7,166 nt of DNA, taken from assembly GCA_013817025.1 (NCBI GenBank), contig JACDDK010000051.1:1-7166 (forward strand), in the 5' to 3' direction. Below the pieces are notes generated by a model. That model saw only the letters and a program-made list of their open reading frames with translations. It had not been told where the DNA came from and ran no database searches. This DNA comes from Rubrobacter sp. Lineage in GTDB: Bacteria; Actinomycetota; Rubrobacteria; Rubrobacterales; Rubrobacteraceae. The position numbers and the translations under genes were made by a program. Positions 1 to 6,253 of the stretch are shown piece after piece. How positions within the stretch are numbered: the stretch's first letter is position 1; each line of letters begins with the position of its first letter.

Positions 1-1487
1 CATGCCATCAGGACGGGACCGATGAGCATCGAGAAGCCCTCCTCGACCGAGAACCCGGTGATCGCCACCATGATCCCCGCGATAAACACGAGCCGCGCCA
101 GGAGGCCGCGGGCCAGCCGACGTTTCCGCGTCTCCTCCTCCGGCAGGTCCCGGATCGCGGCGACGATGTTGAGGTTGCTGATGCGTAGGCTCGTCAGAAA
201 GACGGCGAGAAAGGTAATGAGCAGCCCCGCGCACAGGGCGGCCACGACCGAACCCGGCTCGACGTGGAACGGTATCCGAAGCTCGTCGTTGAACAGGTCG
301 GCGAAGACCGTGGCGGCCCGGTTTATCCCGTAGACGAGCCCGGCGGCGATGCCGAGACCCACCACCGCCCCGACAATGGACGCCAGCAGACTATAGACGT
401 ACCCCTCGTACACGAAGACCCGCACGAGCCCACCGCGCTTCAAGGCGACGGCCCGCAGAATACCAAGCTCGGCCTTCCGCTCCTCGGCCAGCATCGTGTA
501 GATGTTTACGATCAGCAATATCCCGGCTAGGATGGCGAAGGAGCTTATCATCAGGAAGACTTGGCCTATCGGTAGACCGCCCTGCTCTATGGTGTCCTTC
601 TTGACCTGCGCGACCTCGAACGAGCCCTCGCCCTTCAAGAGCGACAGCACCGCGTCCTTGACCCGCCCCGAAGCCTCGGAGCCAGATACCACGTCCCCTT
701 CGTTGCTCACGAAGAGCGTGTTGACCTTGCCCTCTTTCGCCCCGATCAAACCGCGAACCGCCGCCGGGGCCACGAGCATCGTGCCTTCCGAACTTGAGAA
801 CCGCGCCTTGTAGCCGGAGATACCCGTCTCCGGGAGCACCGCCGCGACCTCGAACTCCTCCGGCCCCGCGACGCCCCGCATACGCAGCTTCCGGCCCTCT
901 TCGAGCTCCAACGCTTTCGCCAGGCTCTCGGAGATATACGCCTCGCCGAGTTTTGGCGCGGGGCGCTCAGACTCCGGCGGCGGAGCCGCGCCGAATTCTT
1001 CGAGTTCTCCCCAGTCCGCGCCGATCACGGTTACGGCGGGGCTCGGTATCGTAGTCTTGCCTTTTTCGTTCAGGGCCTCGGCGGGGACCTCGGCGATCAC
1101 CGCTCCTAGAGCGCCGTCCACCCCGACCGGCCCGGCTTCGGCATCCCTCGATTCCTTACGGACGGCTCCGGGGGTTATTTTAGAGATGGCGGATTCGTCG
1201 AAGAACGGGACGGGACGGCGGTCGCTCGGGAGGCGCTGGGCGGTCTTCTGGACTACCTCGTCGATCTCGCCCAGAGTCTCGCGGGCCTCGTTCTCCTGAA
1301 AGCGCGTGGTGCTGTCGTTGAGGACCAGGGAGCCTGATATAAGAGCCGTCCCGACCATCGAGCCGAGGATGACGAGCGCGGTGTTCCACTTTCGGCGTCC
1401 GAAGTTCCGCAACCCGATACGCCGGAGCGCCGGCTGGCGCAGCATTGAAGCCACCACCACGACCGTTACTAGGGTCGCGAGGATCAA
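1..1487 (-). CDS. FtsX/MacB-type ABC transporter permease (3' end cut by window edge)
   Basis: This is the membrane subunit of an ABC transporter of the FtsX/MacB/LolC superfamily. Its frame is open from a TAA at 1554-1556 to the left edge, giving 495 residues from TTG 1487. The order seen is a first membrane helix (LVTVVVVASML), a basic segment (LRRIGLRNFGRRKWN), a second helix, and a large extracytoplasmic region of about 260 residues. A membrane block starts near residue 310 and carries the FtsX coupling motif EERKAELGILRAV, then two more helices and the start of another helix at the edge. This suggests a long two-half permease. The start is unsettled. ATG 1445 would delete the first helix. 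TTG 1487 keeps most of it but has no ribosome site. CTG 1511 keeps all of it and lies 5 nt after AGGCGG. No ATPase gene is visible, so it should lie beyond the left edge. Substrate unknown. Confidence 0.88.
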   Translation of the reverse strand, partial: MILATLVTVVVVASMLRQPALRRIGLRNFGRRKWNTALVILGSMVGTALISGSLVLNDSTTRFQENEARETLGEIDEVVQKTAQRLPSDRRPVPFFDESAISKITPGAVRKESRDAEAGPVGVDGALGAVIAEVPAEALNEKGKTTIPSPAVTVIGADWGELEEFGAAPPPESERPAPKLGEAYISESLAKALELEEGRKLRMRGVAGPEEFEVAAVLPETGISGYKARFSSSEGTMLVAPAAVRGLIGAKEGKVNTLFVSNEGDVVSGSEASGRVKDAVLSLLKGEGSFEVAQVKKDTIEQGGLPIGQVFLMISSFAILAGILLIVNIYTMLAEERKAELGILRAVALKRGGLVRVFVYEGYVYSLLASIVGAVVGLGIAAGLVYGINRAATVFADLFNDELRIPFHVEPGSVVAALCAGLLITFLAVFLTSLRISNLNIVAAIRDLPEEETRKRRLARGLLARLVFIAGIMVAITGFSVEEGFSMLIGPVLMA

Positions 1488-1597
1488 AAGCGCCAGCGTC
1501 GTAGTGCCCAGTAGTCCCGCCTTTGTCGAAGTCTCCGTGCCGCCTGACTGATGTTACGCGACACCGCCGCCAGGGTTGCGATGCCACGCACAATGAG

Positions 1598-1639
1598 CTA
1601 CCGGCTCCTCCCACCGAACTTACCAACGGCGTCGCCCAT
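1598..1639 (-). other. Possible 13-codon leader or remnant 5' end before permease
   Basis: On the minus strand, GAGGAG is followed after 5 bases by ATG (1639-1637), the best ribosome-site/start pair before the permease. The frame reads MGDAVGKFGGRSR and stops at TAG. It is not in the permease frame. It may be a leader peptide, the decayed true 5' end of the permease, or chance. Nothing beyond the spacing supports translation. Confidence 0.25.
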
Positions 1640-1719
1640 CAAGGCTCCTCGCCACCACTCGACTACGTTTCAACGTCGGTTCCGAGCCCAACCGGAAAGT
1701 GATGCGAACGGTTCTCATT

Positions 1720-1744
1720 ATCAAGATCAATAATTGTTCTTGAT
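1720..1744. promoter_or_regulatory. 25-bp near-perfect palindrome, likely operator
   Basis: Outer arms ATCAAGA (1720-1726) and TCTTGAT (1738-1744) are exact reverse complements. So are inner arms CAAT (1728-1731) and ATTG (1733-1736), around a central A at 1732. Only the T/T pair at 1727/1737 breaks the symmetry, so 11 of 12 arm positions match. Its right end overlaps the -35 element of the transporter promoter, as expected for a repressor site. The AT-rich sequence makes a DNA-binding site more likely than an RNA hairpin. TCATTATC, identical to half of the classic Fur box, overlaps its left edge (1715-1722). The palindrome as a whole does not match the Fur, DtxR/IdeR or MntR consensus sequences I know. 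Confidence 0.6.
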
Positions 1745-1767
1745 TTTATCGACACGTCCTTTACAAT
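1740..1767 (+). promoter_or_regulatory. Putative sigma70-type promoter for the VIT-like transporter
   Basis: TTGATT (1740-1745, 4 of 6 matches to TTGACA) and TACAAT (1762-1767, 5 of 6 to TATAAT) are separated by 16 bases. Transcription would begin near 1774, leaving a leader of roughly 38 bases before ATG 1812. The -35 element overlaps the palindrome. If ATG 1776 were used instead, the mRNA would be essentially leaderless. Confidence 0.45.
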
Positions 1768-1798
1768 TGGTGATTATGAGAAGTGCGCGCAGAGAGGG

Positions 1799-1803
1799 AG
1801 AGG
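1799..1803 (+). promoter_or_regulatory. Ribosome-binding site that favours ATG 1812
   Basis: AGAGG ends 8 bases before ATG 1812, within a purine-rich run (1791-1803). The upstream in-frame candidates, ATG 1776 and TTG 1734, have no comparable site, and TTG 1734 lies inside the palindrome. I therefore place the start at 1812. Confidence 0.5.
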
Positions 1804-1811
1804 CCGAGGCT

Positions 1812-2336
1812 ATGTCTGAATTGATGGATCGGCTGGGTTTTGGGGGTCGGGAGATGACGGCCGCCGGACATAGCAAGGACTTCGTGTTGCGGGTGGTGCA
1901 GCCGAGTTTGGTGGGTTTGATGGACGGATCGGTTTCGACGCTCGCGCCTTTGTTTGCGACGGCGTTTGCGACGCGGGACGCACGGGTGACGTTTCTGGTG
2001 GGGCTCGCGGCGGCGGTTGGAGCGGCGATCAGCATGGCCTTCTCGGAGGGTCTCTCGGACGATGGATCGTTGACGGGTCGGGGAAACCCGATCACTCGGG
2101 GCGTCATAACCGGTGTCGCCACTTTCATAGGCGGCATCCTGCACACACTGCCGTTCCTGATGGGCGACGTGGGGCTGGCGCTGTACGTGGCCTTCGCGGT
2201 CGTGGGCGCGGAGCTACTCATCATCTCCTACATCCGCTATCGTTACTTCGGCATGAGCTTCTTTATCTCCGCCGTACAGGTAATACTGGGCGGTGCCCTG
2301 GTATTCGCCGCCGGCATATTTATCGGTAGCGCGTAG
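1812..2336 (+). CDS. VIT1/CCC1-family metal transporter, MbfA membrane-domain type
   Basis: A 174-residue inner-membrane protein with five predicted helices (about 31-53, 59-79, 96-117, 120-143, 150-173). It shows family motifs: GLMDGS in helix 1, ISMAFSEG in helix 2, then SDDGSLTGRG, and GGALVFAAGIFIG at the C-terminus. Asp38 and Met75 have the spacing I recall for two key transport residues of plant VIT1. VIT proteins move Fe2+ or Mn2+ out of the cytoplasm. In MbfA, an iron exporter, a ferritin-like domain precedes this kind of membrane unit; here no such domain is present. The long cytoplasmic metal-binding loop of VIT1 is also absent, only about 16 residues joining helices 2 and 3. Export of iron or manganese is inferred. 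ATG 1812 is chosen for its ribosome site. The last 123 bp overlap the convergent protease gene. Confidence 0.88.
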   Translation: MSELMDRLGFGGREMTAAGHSKDFVLRVVQPSLVGLMDGSVSTLAPLFATAFATRDARVTFLVGLAAAVGAAISMAFSEGLSDDGSLTGRGNPITRGVITGVATFIGGILHTLPFLMGDVGLALYVAFAVVGAELLIISYIRYRYFGMSFFISAVQVILGGALVFAAGIFIGSA

Positions 2337-3998
2337 AAAATCAATCAGCCGTCGGCTCACAACTCGCACGCTTCGAGGATAACGCGAGGCGTGGAACGCC
2401 ACCATCCCTGATAGGACGAGCGCGACCCCGGCGAACAACGCGGGCGAGGGGCCACCCGTGTCGGGAAGCTCCGTGATCCCGCGTGAAGCTTTGCCGGCGT
2501 TGTCATCCGGAGAGCCGGTACTCCCGGTACCGGTGTTTGTGGAGCCGGTACTTCCGGTGCCAGCGTTTGTGGAGTTGGTGCCGCCAGAGCCTTGCGCCGA
2601 GGGCTGCGGCGACTTGTCTTTTTTGCTCACGGTCTTCTGACGGGTGTCGTCCACGGAGGGAGCGCGCGTTCTGCCGACGTTCTCTTGTGGCAGTTTGTCG
2701 TCGGCGAGGCTGACGCGGTCGGACTCATTCGCCGCTTTGTCGCTTTTGCCGGATGGGTTGCCGTTGGCGGCGAGGCTGCCGGCATCGATGCGTCCCGCGC
2801 CGTAGTAGGCGTCGGAACCTCTCCGGCCCAGGTCGTCGGCGGTTTTGGAGATGCGGTCTTCTACGTTTTCGGCACCGTCGGCGGCGAAGAGCGCAGCGAG
2901 GGCTGCGACGTGCGGAGCGGCCATGCTGGTGCCGCTCCAGAGACCATAGCCCTCCGGGACGGTCGAGACTATCTCGACGCCCGGCGCGGCCACGTCCACC
3001 CACGAACCAAAGTTCGAGTCGGGGGCGCGGACATCTCCCTGATCCGTAGATGCCACAGCCACGACGCTCGGATACGCGGTCGGATACTCTCGCGAGTTTT
3101 CGCCACGGTTTCCGGCGGCGGCTACGATCACAACACCCTTTTTCGCAGCGTAGTCCACGGCCTGCTTGAGGACCGCGGATTCCGCCTGCCCTCCAAGAGA
3201 GAGGTTGACAACGTCAGCGTCGTTGTCGACGCTCCAGGTGATGGCCTGTGCAATATCCGAGTCGTAGCCCACGCCGTTGCCGCCCATGACTTTAGCCACG
3301 ACGAGCTTGCAGTCCGGACAGGCTCCGGCTATTCCCGCGCCGTCGTCGGTGAGGGCTGCGGCGATTCCGGCGACCGCCGTGCCGTGTCCGTTGGGGTCGT
3401 CCGCGACGCGGTCGTTCTCCAGGAAGTCCCACTGCGCGGAGATTTTGCCCTTTAGATCCGGGTGTCCGGCGGCGACGCCGGTGTCGAGGATCGCTATCTT
3501 CGCCCCCTCGCCCCGCTCGCCGTTCCAGGCCCGCTCGAAACCAGCCTTGCCGAGCGCCCACTGGTCCCGCAGACCGGGATCGTTGGCGGTGTAGCTAAGA
3601 GTACGCTTGTAATTGTAGTCCACGGTCGCCACGTTGGGCTTCTTCTCCAGCTCCTTCTTCCGGTCGGCGAGCTTCGTCTCGCGGGCCTCCTCCGTGGGCT
3701 CGTCTTTTACGTCCTTGAACTCCACGACCCTGGCCCCAATCTCCGGCAACTCCTCCTCGACCGCAGCGGTCTCACCGAGCGACTCGGGCGTTGTCCGAGA
3801 GGAACCGTCTTCGTAGGTCACGACCAGCTCCCCGGCGGCGTGAGGACCTTTGGGACGCTCGTTTTCGTCGGTTGCGCGTGCGTTCTTGCCGGGCTTACTT
3901 GTAGCCGAGGAAGAGGCCAGCGCCACACAGAACACGGCTAGTAGAAGCGCGGTAAAGAGGATCCTTGCATGCTTTTCGAGAACCAACGCGCCTTCCAC
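2214..3998 (-). CDS. Secreted subtilisin-family (S8) protease with LPXTG anchor
   Basis: A 594-residue precursor. A signal peptide (hydrophobic core about 12-28) is followed by an inhibitor-like propeptide (about 53-130), then a complete S8 catalytic domain (about 140-410). Asp172 (ILDTG), His205 (NGHGT), oxyanion Asn297 (AAGN) and Ser358 (GTSMAAPH) are all present, so it should be active. A low-complexity Ser/Thr/Gly/Asn linker (about 410-508) leads to LPDTG at 511-515, a membrane helix (about 518-537) and basic residues, a sortase sorting signal. Wall anchoring is inferred; no sortase gene is in the window. Unusually, about 57 residues follow the helix, and residues 555-594 are encoded opposite the transporter. 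GTG 3998 lacks a ribosome site. TTG 3986 (four codons later) follows GGAAGG by 4 bases, gives an equally good signal peptide, and may be the true start. The substrate is unknown. Confidence 0.93.
   Translation of the reverse strand: MEGALVLEKHARILFTALLLAVFCVALASSSATSKPGKNARATDENERPKGPHAAGELVVTYEDGSSRTTPESLGETAAVEEELPEIGARVVEFKDVKDEPTEEARETKLADRKKELEKKPNVATVDYNYKRTLSYTANDPGLRDQWALGKAGFERAWNGERGEGAKIAILDTGVAAGHPDLKGKISAQWDFLENDRVADDPNGHGTAVAGIAAALTDDGAGIAGACPDCKLVVAKVMGGNGVGYDSDIAQAITWSVDNDADVVNLSLGGQAESAVLKQAVDYAAKKGVVIVAAAGNRGENSREYPTAYPSVVAVASTDQGDVRAPDSNFGSWVDVAAPGVEIVSTVPEGYGLWSGTSMAAPHVAALAALFAADGAENVEDRISKTADDLGRRGSDAYYGAGRIDAGSLAANGNPSGKSDKAANESDRVSLADDKLPQENVGRTRAPSVDDTRQKTVSKKDKSPQPSAQGSGGTNSTNAGTGSTGSTNTGTGSTGSPDDNAGKASRGITELPDTGGPSPALFAGVALVLSGMVAFHASRYPRSVRVVSRRLIDFLRATDKYAGGEYQGTAQYYLYGGDKEAHAEVTIADVGDDE
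2511..2580 (-). repeat. 30-bp tandem repeat coding Ser/Thr/Gly linker
   Basis: Units 2511-2540 and 2541-2570 match at 25 of 30 bases, and a third begins at 2571 before diverging. Each codes about ten residues of the type TNTGTGSTGS in the protease's extracellular linker. In-frame repeats like this usually expand or shrink without breaking the gene, changing the distance between catalytic domain and anchor. Confidence 0.7.
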
Positions 3999-4000
3999 GA

Positions 4001-4019
4001 AGATATGAAGTTAGATATG
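4001..4019. repeat. Two direct repeats of AGATATG just upstream of the protease
   Basis: AGATATG occurs at 4001-4007 and 4013-4019 on the plus strand, a 12-base period, immediately before the protease start. Same-face spacing can mark a regulator site, but two copies of a 7-mer in AT-rich DNA may be chance. No clear -35/-10 pair is visible here. Confidence 0.3.
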
Positions 4020-4038
4020 GAGTATTCGGAGATGAAGT

Positions 4039-4077
4039 TTTCGCCCCGCAGTCATATTATCGGACGACGGGGCGAAA
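4039..4077 (-). terminator. Long GC-rich hairpin between VOC gene and protease
   Basis: TTTCGCCCCG (4039-4048) and CGGGGCGAAA (4068-4077) form a perfect 10-bp stem around a 19-base loop. Three more pairs can form inside it (GTC 4051-4053 with GAC 4063-4065). It begins 33 bases after the stop of the VOC gene on the minus strand, as a terminator or mRNA-protecting structure would. No U-run follows, so it is not a textbook Rho-independent terminator. It could equally attenuate protease expression or be an operator. Confidence 0.45.
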
Positions 4078-4110
4078 GTCTTTAGCCTATTCTGTTTTGG
4101 ATAAGCGCTT

Positions 4111-4467
4111 TTAGCTCTTGGGCGGCTCGTAGAGTTGGACGTCGTTACCCTCGGAGTCCTTGAAGGTCGCCACGCGGCCCCAGGGATGCTCGGAGATTTC
4201 CGCCGGCACCTCGACGCCCGCGCTCTTGAGGCTCTCCAACGTCTCTTCGAGGCTGCTCTCCGGCTGGAAGGTCACCATAGGGCCACCGTCGCTGCTGGCG
4301 CCACCCGGCTCGCGACCGTTCAGGCCGAGCGTGAGGCCGTTGGCGTCGACCTCGGCCCAGTCGCCGTCCTCCTTCGTAAGTTGCAGACCAAGAGTGTCCC
4401 GGTAGAAGCCTTTGGCCCGATCTATGTCCTTTACCGGCATCCAGACTACCGCTACGCCTTTTAGCAT
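4111..4467 (-). CDS. Small VOC-family (glyoxalase/bleomycin-resistance fold) protein
   Basis: A 118-residue cytoplasmic protein of the vicinal oxygen chelate superfamily. The first beta-alpha-beta-beta-beta module (about 3-50) holds the signature VKDIDRAKGFYRDTLGL. The second (about 63-115) ends in FKDSEGNDVQLYEP, whose Glu114 is at the usual last metal-ligand position. The His or Gln expected in the first strand is not seen (VAVVWMPV), and no His occupies the middle of the first module. Metal binding is therefore doubtful and the substrate cannot be named. ATG 4467 is chosen because the purine run GAGGGAG precedes it by about 8 bases; GTG 4482 and ATG 4473 lie within or against that run. It follows lipB by 68 bases on the same strand and may be co-transcribed, with no obvious link to lipoate. 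Confidence 0.87.
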   Translation of the reverse strand: MLKGVAVVWMPVKDIDRAKGFYRDTLGLQLTKEDGDWAEVDANGLTLGLNGREPGGASSDGGPMVTFQPESSLEETLESLKSAGVEVPAEISEHPWGRVATFKDSEGNDVQLYEPPKS

Positions 4468-4500
4468 GTTCATCTCCCTCACTCGTTTACTCTGTTTAAG

Positions 4501-4528
4501 ACTGCCAGCTAGTACCCACGAGGGCAGT
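4501..4528. repeat. Short inverted repeat in the lipB-VOC gap
   Basis: ACTGCC (4501-4506) and GGCAGT (4523-4528) are exact reverse complements around 16 bases, just after the lipB stop. This might be a weak terminator or processing hairpin. The stem is only 6 bp and no U-run follows on the minus strand. Confidence 0.3.
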
Positions 4529-4535
4529 AAGCAAA

Positions 4536-5234
4536 CTAACCGAAAGCCCGAAGGAAACTTTCGACGACTTTGTTTTCGACCTCGGGCATTGGTACCGTCC
4601 GGCCTAGTTCCCGTTCCAGGCTCGTCACGCCGAACTCGCGGATACCGCAGGGGGTTATATGGTCGAACCAGGAGAGATCAGTGGAGACGTTCAGGGCGAA
4701 ACCGTGGGAGGAGATCCAACCGGACGAAAACTTCACTCCTATCGCCGCGATCTTCTTTTCCCCCACCCAAACCCCCGTGTACTCGGGGTGATGCCACCCA
4801 TCGAGGCCATACTCCTGAAGAACGCGGACGAGCACCTCTTCCAGGCTTCTCAAGTAACCGTGCGTGTCGTGGCTCCGTAACCGCAGAATAGGATACCCGA
4901 CCAACTGTCCCGGCCCGTGAAACGTCGCGTCTCCGCCCCGGTCACTCCAGAAAACCTCGGCTCCCAGAGAACGCAGATGCTCCTCCCCCGCACCCAGGTT
5001 CGAGGCGTCCCGCGCCGCCCGACCCATCGTGTACACCGGCGAATGCTCGCACATCACGAAGGTATCCGAGATTTCGTCGTTCTTCCTGCGCCGCACCAAT
5101 TCGCGCTGCAATTCCCAGGCTCGCGCGTAGGGCGTCAGGCCGGGCAGCCGCCGCACTTCGACGGCGGGCTCGGGTGGCGCAGGGACGGCCACCCGCCCTG
5201 TGACGCTAGAGGCTTGCAACACTCTTGCGGGCAT
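4536..5234 (-). CDS. lipB: Octanoyl-[acyl carrier protein]-protein N-octanoyltransferase LipB
   Basis: LipB transfers octanoate from octanoyl-ACP to the target lysine of lipoyl domains, the first committed step of lipoate synthesis in the cytoplasm. The 232-residue protein has the family's features in order: the substrate-pocket motif RGGDATFHGPGQLVGYP (99-115), the catalytic lysine in AAIGVK (Lys168) with SSHGFALNV after it, and the catalytic cysteine in ITPCGI (Cys196). Both catalytic residues are intact. The first 24 or so residues are a Pro/Ala-rich extension beyond the usual N-terminus. ATG 5234 overlaps the end of lipA by 29 bp, which implies coupled translation. A later start such as GTG 5192 cannot be excluded, since no strong ribosome site decides. 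The next gene upstream is lipA, its functional partner. Confidence 0.96.
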   Translation of the reverse strand: MPARVLQASSVTGRVAVPAPPEPAVEVRRLPGLTPYARAWELQRELVRRRKNDEISDTFVMCEHSPVYTMGRAARDASNLGAGEEHLRSLGAEVFWSDRGGDATFHGPGQLVGYPILRLRSHDTHGYLRSLEEVLVRVLQEYGLDGWHHPEYTGVWVGEKKIAAIGVKFSSGWISSHGFALNVSTDLSWFDHITPCGIREFGVTSLERELGRTVPMPEVENKVVESFLRAFG

Positions 5235-6234
5235 CGGCGGTCTGCTCGTGAGCGTGGTAGGAGCTGCGGACGAGCGGCCCGCTCTCGACGTGCTTGAAGC
5301 CCAGAGAGAAGCCGTACTTGCGAAGGTCGGCGAACTCGCGGGGCGTGTAGTAGCGGCTCATCGGCAGATGGTTTTCGGAGGGCCGCAGATACTGTCCGAT
5401 GGTCAGGATGTCCACGTCGTGGTCGCGCAGGTCGCGCATGGTCTGGTGAAGCTCCTCCTCCACCTCGCCGAGACCGACCATGAAGCCGCTCTTGGTGAGG
5501 CCGTCGGGGTTAAGCTCTTTCGCGTAACGCAGCACCTCCAGCGAGCGCCGGAACTTCGCTTGCGGGCGTACCGCCGGGTACAAGCGCGGCACGGTCTCGA
5601 TGTTGTGGTTGAACGTATCCGGGCGGGCGTCGATAACGGTCTTTATGGCGTCGCGGTCGCCCTTGAAGTCCGGCGTGAGGACTTCGACGGCGCAACCGGG
5701 GACTTCGTTTTTTATGGCCTGGATGCTCGCGGCGAAGATGGACGCGCCCCCGTCGGCCAGTTCGTCGCGGTTAACCGATGTGATCACGGCGTGTTCGAGG
5801 CCCATCTTTTTGGCGGCGTCGGCGACGCGAGCGGGCTCGTCGAGATCCAACTCCGACGGTTTGCCGGTCAGGACGGCGCAGAAGCCGCAGGAGCGGGTGC
5901 AGACGTTGCCCAGGATCATGAACGTCGCGGTGCGGTTGTTCCAGCACTCGCCGATGTTCGGGCAGCGGGCCTCCTCGCAGACGGTGTGCAGCCCGAGGCC
6001 GCGCATGGTCTCCTTGATATCCCGATAGACCTCGCCGTCGGGTACGCGGGCCTTGAGCCACTCGGGGCGGCCGTGCGAGCCGGGCAGGCCGGTGCGCTGC
6101 TGCTTGAACGGCAGGTACTCGACGGGCATTCCGTCCGGGGGCGGCGCCACGGGGCGGTCCTCCCAGCGGTGCCGGACCTCGAAGGTTCTTTGGCCGTTTT
6201 CGAGGACTTTTAAGTTGATCTGTCTGCGAGCCAC
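5206..6234 (-). CDS. lipA: Lipoyl synthase LipA (radical SAM)
   Basis: LipA inserts sulfur at C6 and C8 of a protein-bound octanoyl group, completing lipoate. It uses S-adenosylmethionine radicals and gives up an auxiliary iron-sulfur cluster as sulfur source. In this 342-residue protein the auxiliary cluster cysteines are Cys86, Cys91 and Cys97 (CEEARCPNIGEC). The radical SAM cysteines are Cys112, Cys116 and Cys119 (CTRSCGFC). The conserved C-terminal RSSY, whose serine ligates the auxiliary cluster, is at 323-326. FNHNIETVPRLY and GLGE are also present. About 50 residues precede the conserved PEWLK region, somewhat longer than minimal family members. GTG 6234 is supported by AGGAG 4 bases upstream. 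A 72-base gap separates it from the membrane gene upstream, so it may have its own promoter, though I see no strong one. All key residues are intact. Confidence 0.98.
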   Translation of the reverse strand: MARRQINLKVLENGQRTFEVRHRWEDRPVAPPPDGMPVEYLPFKQQRTGLPGSHGRPEWLKARVPDGEVYRDIKETMRGLGLHTVCEEARCPNIGECWNNRTATFMILGNVCTRSCGFCAVLTGKPSELDLDEPARVADAAKKMGLEHAVITSVNRDELADGGASIFAASIQAIKNEVPGCAVEVLTPDFKGDRDAIKTVIDARPDTFNHNIETVPRLYPAVRPQAKFRRSLEVLRYAKELNPDGLTKSGFMVGLGEVEEELHQTMRDLRDHDVDILTIGQYLRPSENHLPMSRYYTPREFADLRKYGFSLGFKHVESGPLVRSSYHAHEQTADARKSVASL

Positions 6235-6253
6235 GATGCTCCTATCTCCCTGA

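Larger units (their letters stand above)
1488..1811. other. Divergent intergenic region between permease and metal transporter
   Basis: About 320 bases lie between the canonical permease start and the transporter start. The transporter side (about 1710-1770) is AT-rich and holds the palindrome and promoter listed separately. The permease side holds a small perfect palindrome ACGTT-TC-AACGT at 1665-1676 and a 13-codon minus-strand reading frame with a good ribosome site (1598-1639). I found no convincing minus-strand promoter: GATAAT occurs on that strand within the palindrome area, but no suitable -35 lies before it. I see no RNA gene. Confidence 0.6.

Noticed and set aside
22..1054. Series of plus-strand frames across the permease
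   Set aside because: Low-complexity Arg/Pro/Ser translations in several overlapping frames; they are shadows of the minus-strand permease.
1180..1626. Minus-strand frame of 148 codons overlapping the permease start
   Set aside because: Its product is rich in Arg, Pro and Gly and lacks hydrophobic segments, while the permease frame over the same bases codes clear membrane helices and family motifs.
2347..2357. AGCCG-T-CGGCT palindrome after the transporter stop as a terminator
   Set aside because: Allowing a three-base loop, only four pairs form and no U-run follows. It also lies inside the protease coding sequence.
2592..3455. Open plus-strand frame of 287 codons opposite the protease
   Set aside because: It is antisense to the complete catalytic domain of the protease and its translation looks like a GC-frame shadow with no domain.
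5200..6213. Open plus-strand frame of 337 codons opposite lipA
   Set aside because: It mirrors the lipA gene, whose cluster cysteines and motifs are intact. Long antisense frames are common in GC-rich codon usage, and the translated product has no recognisable motif or ribosome site.
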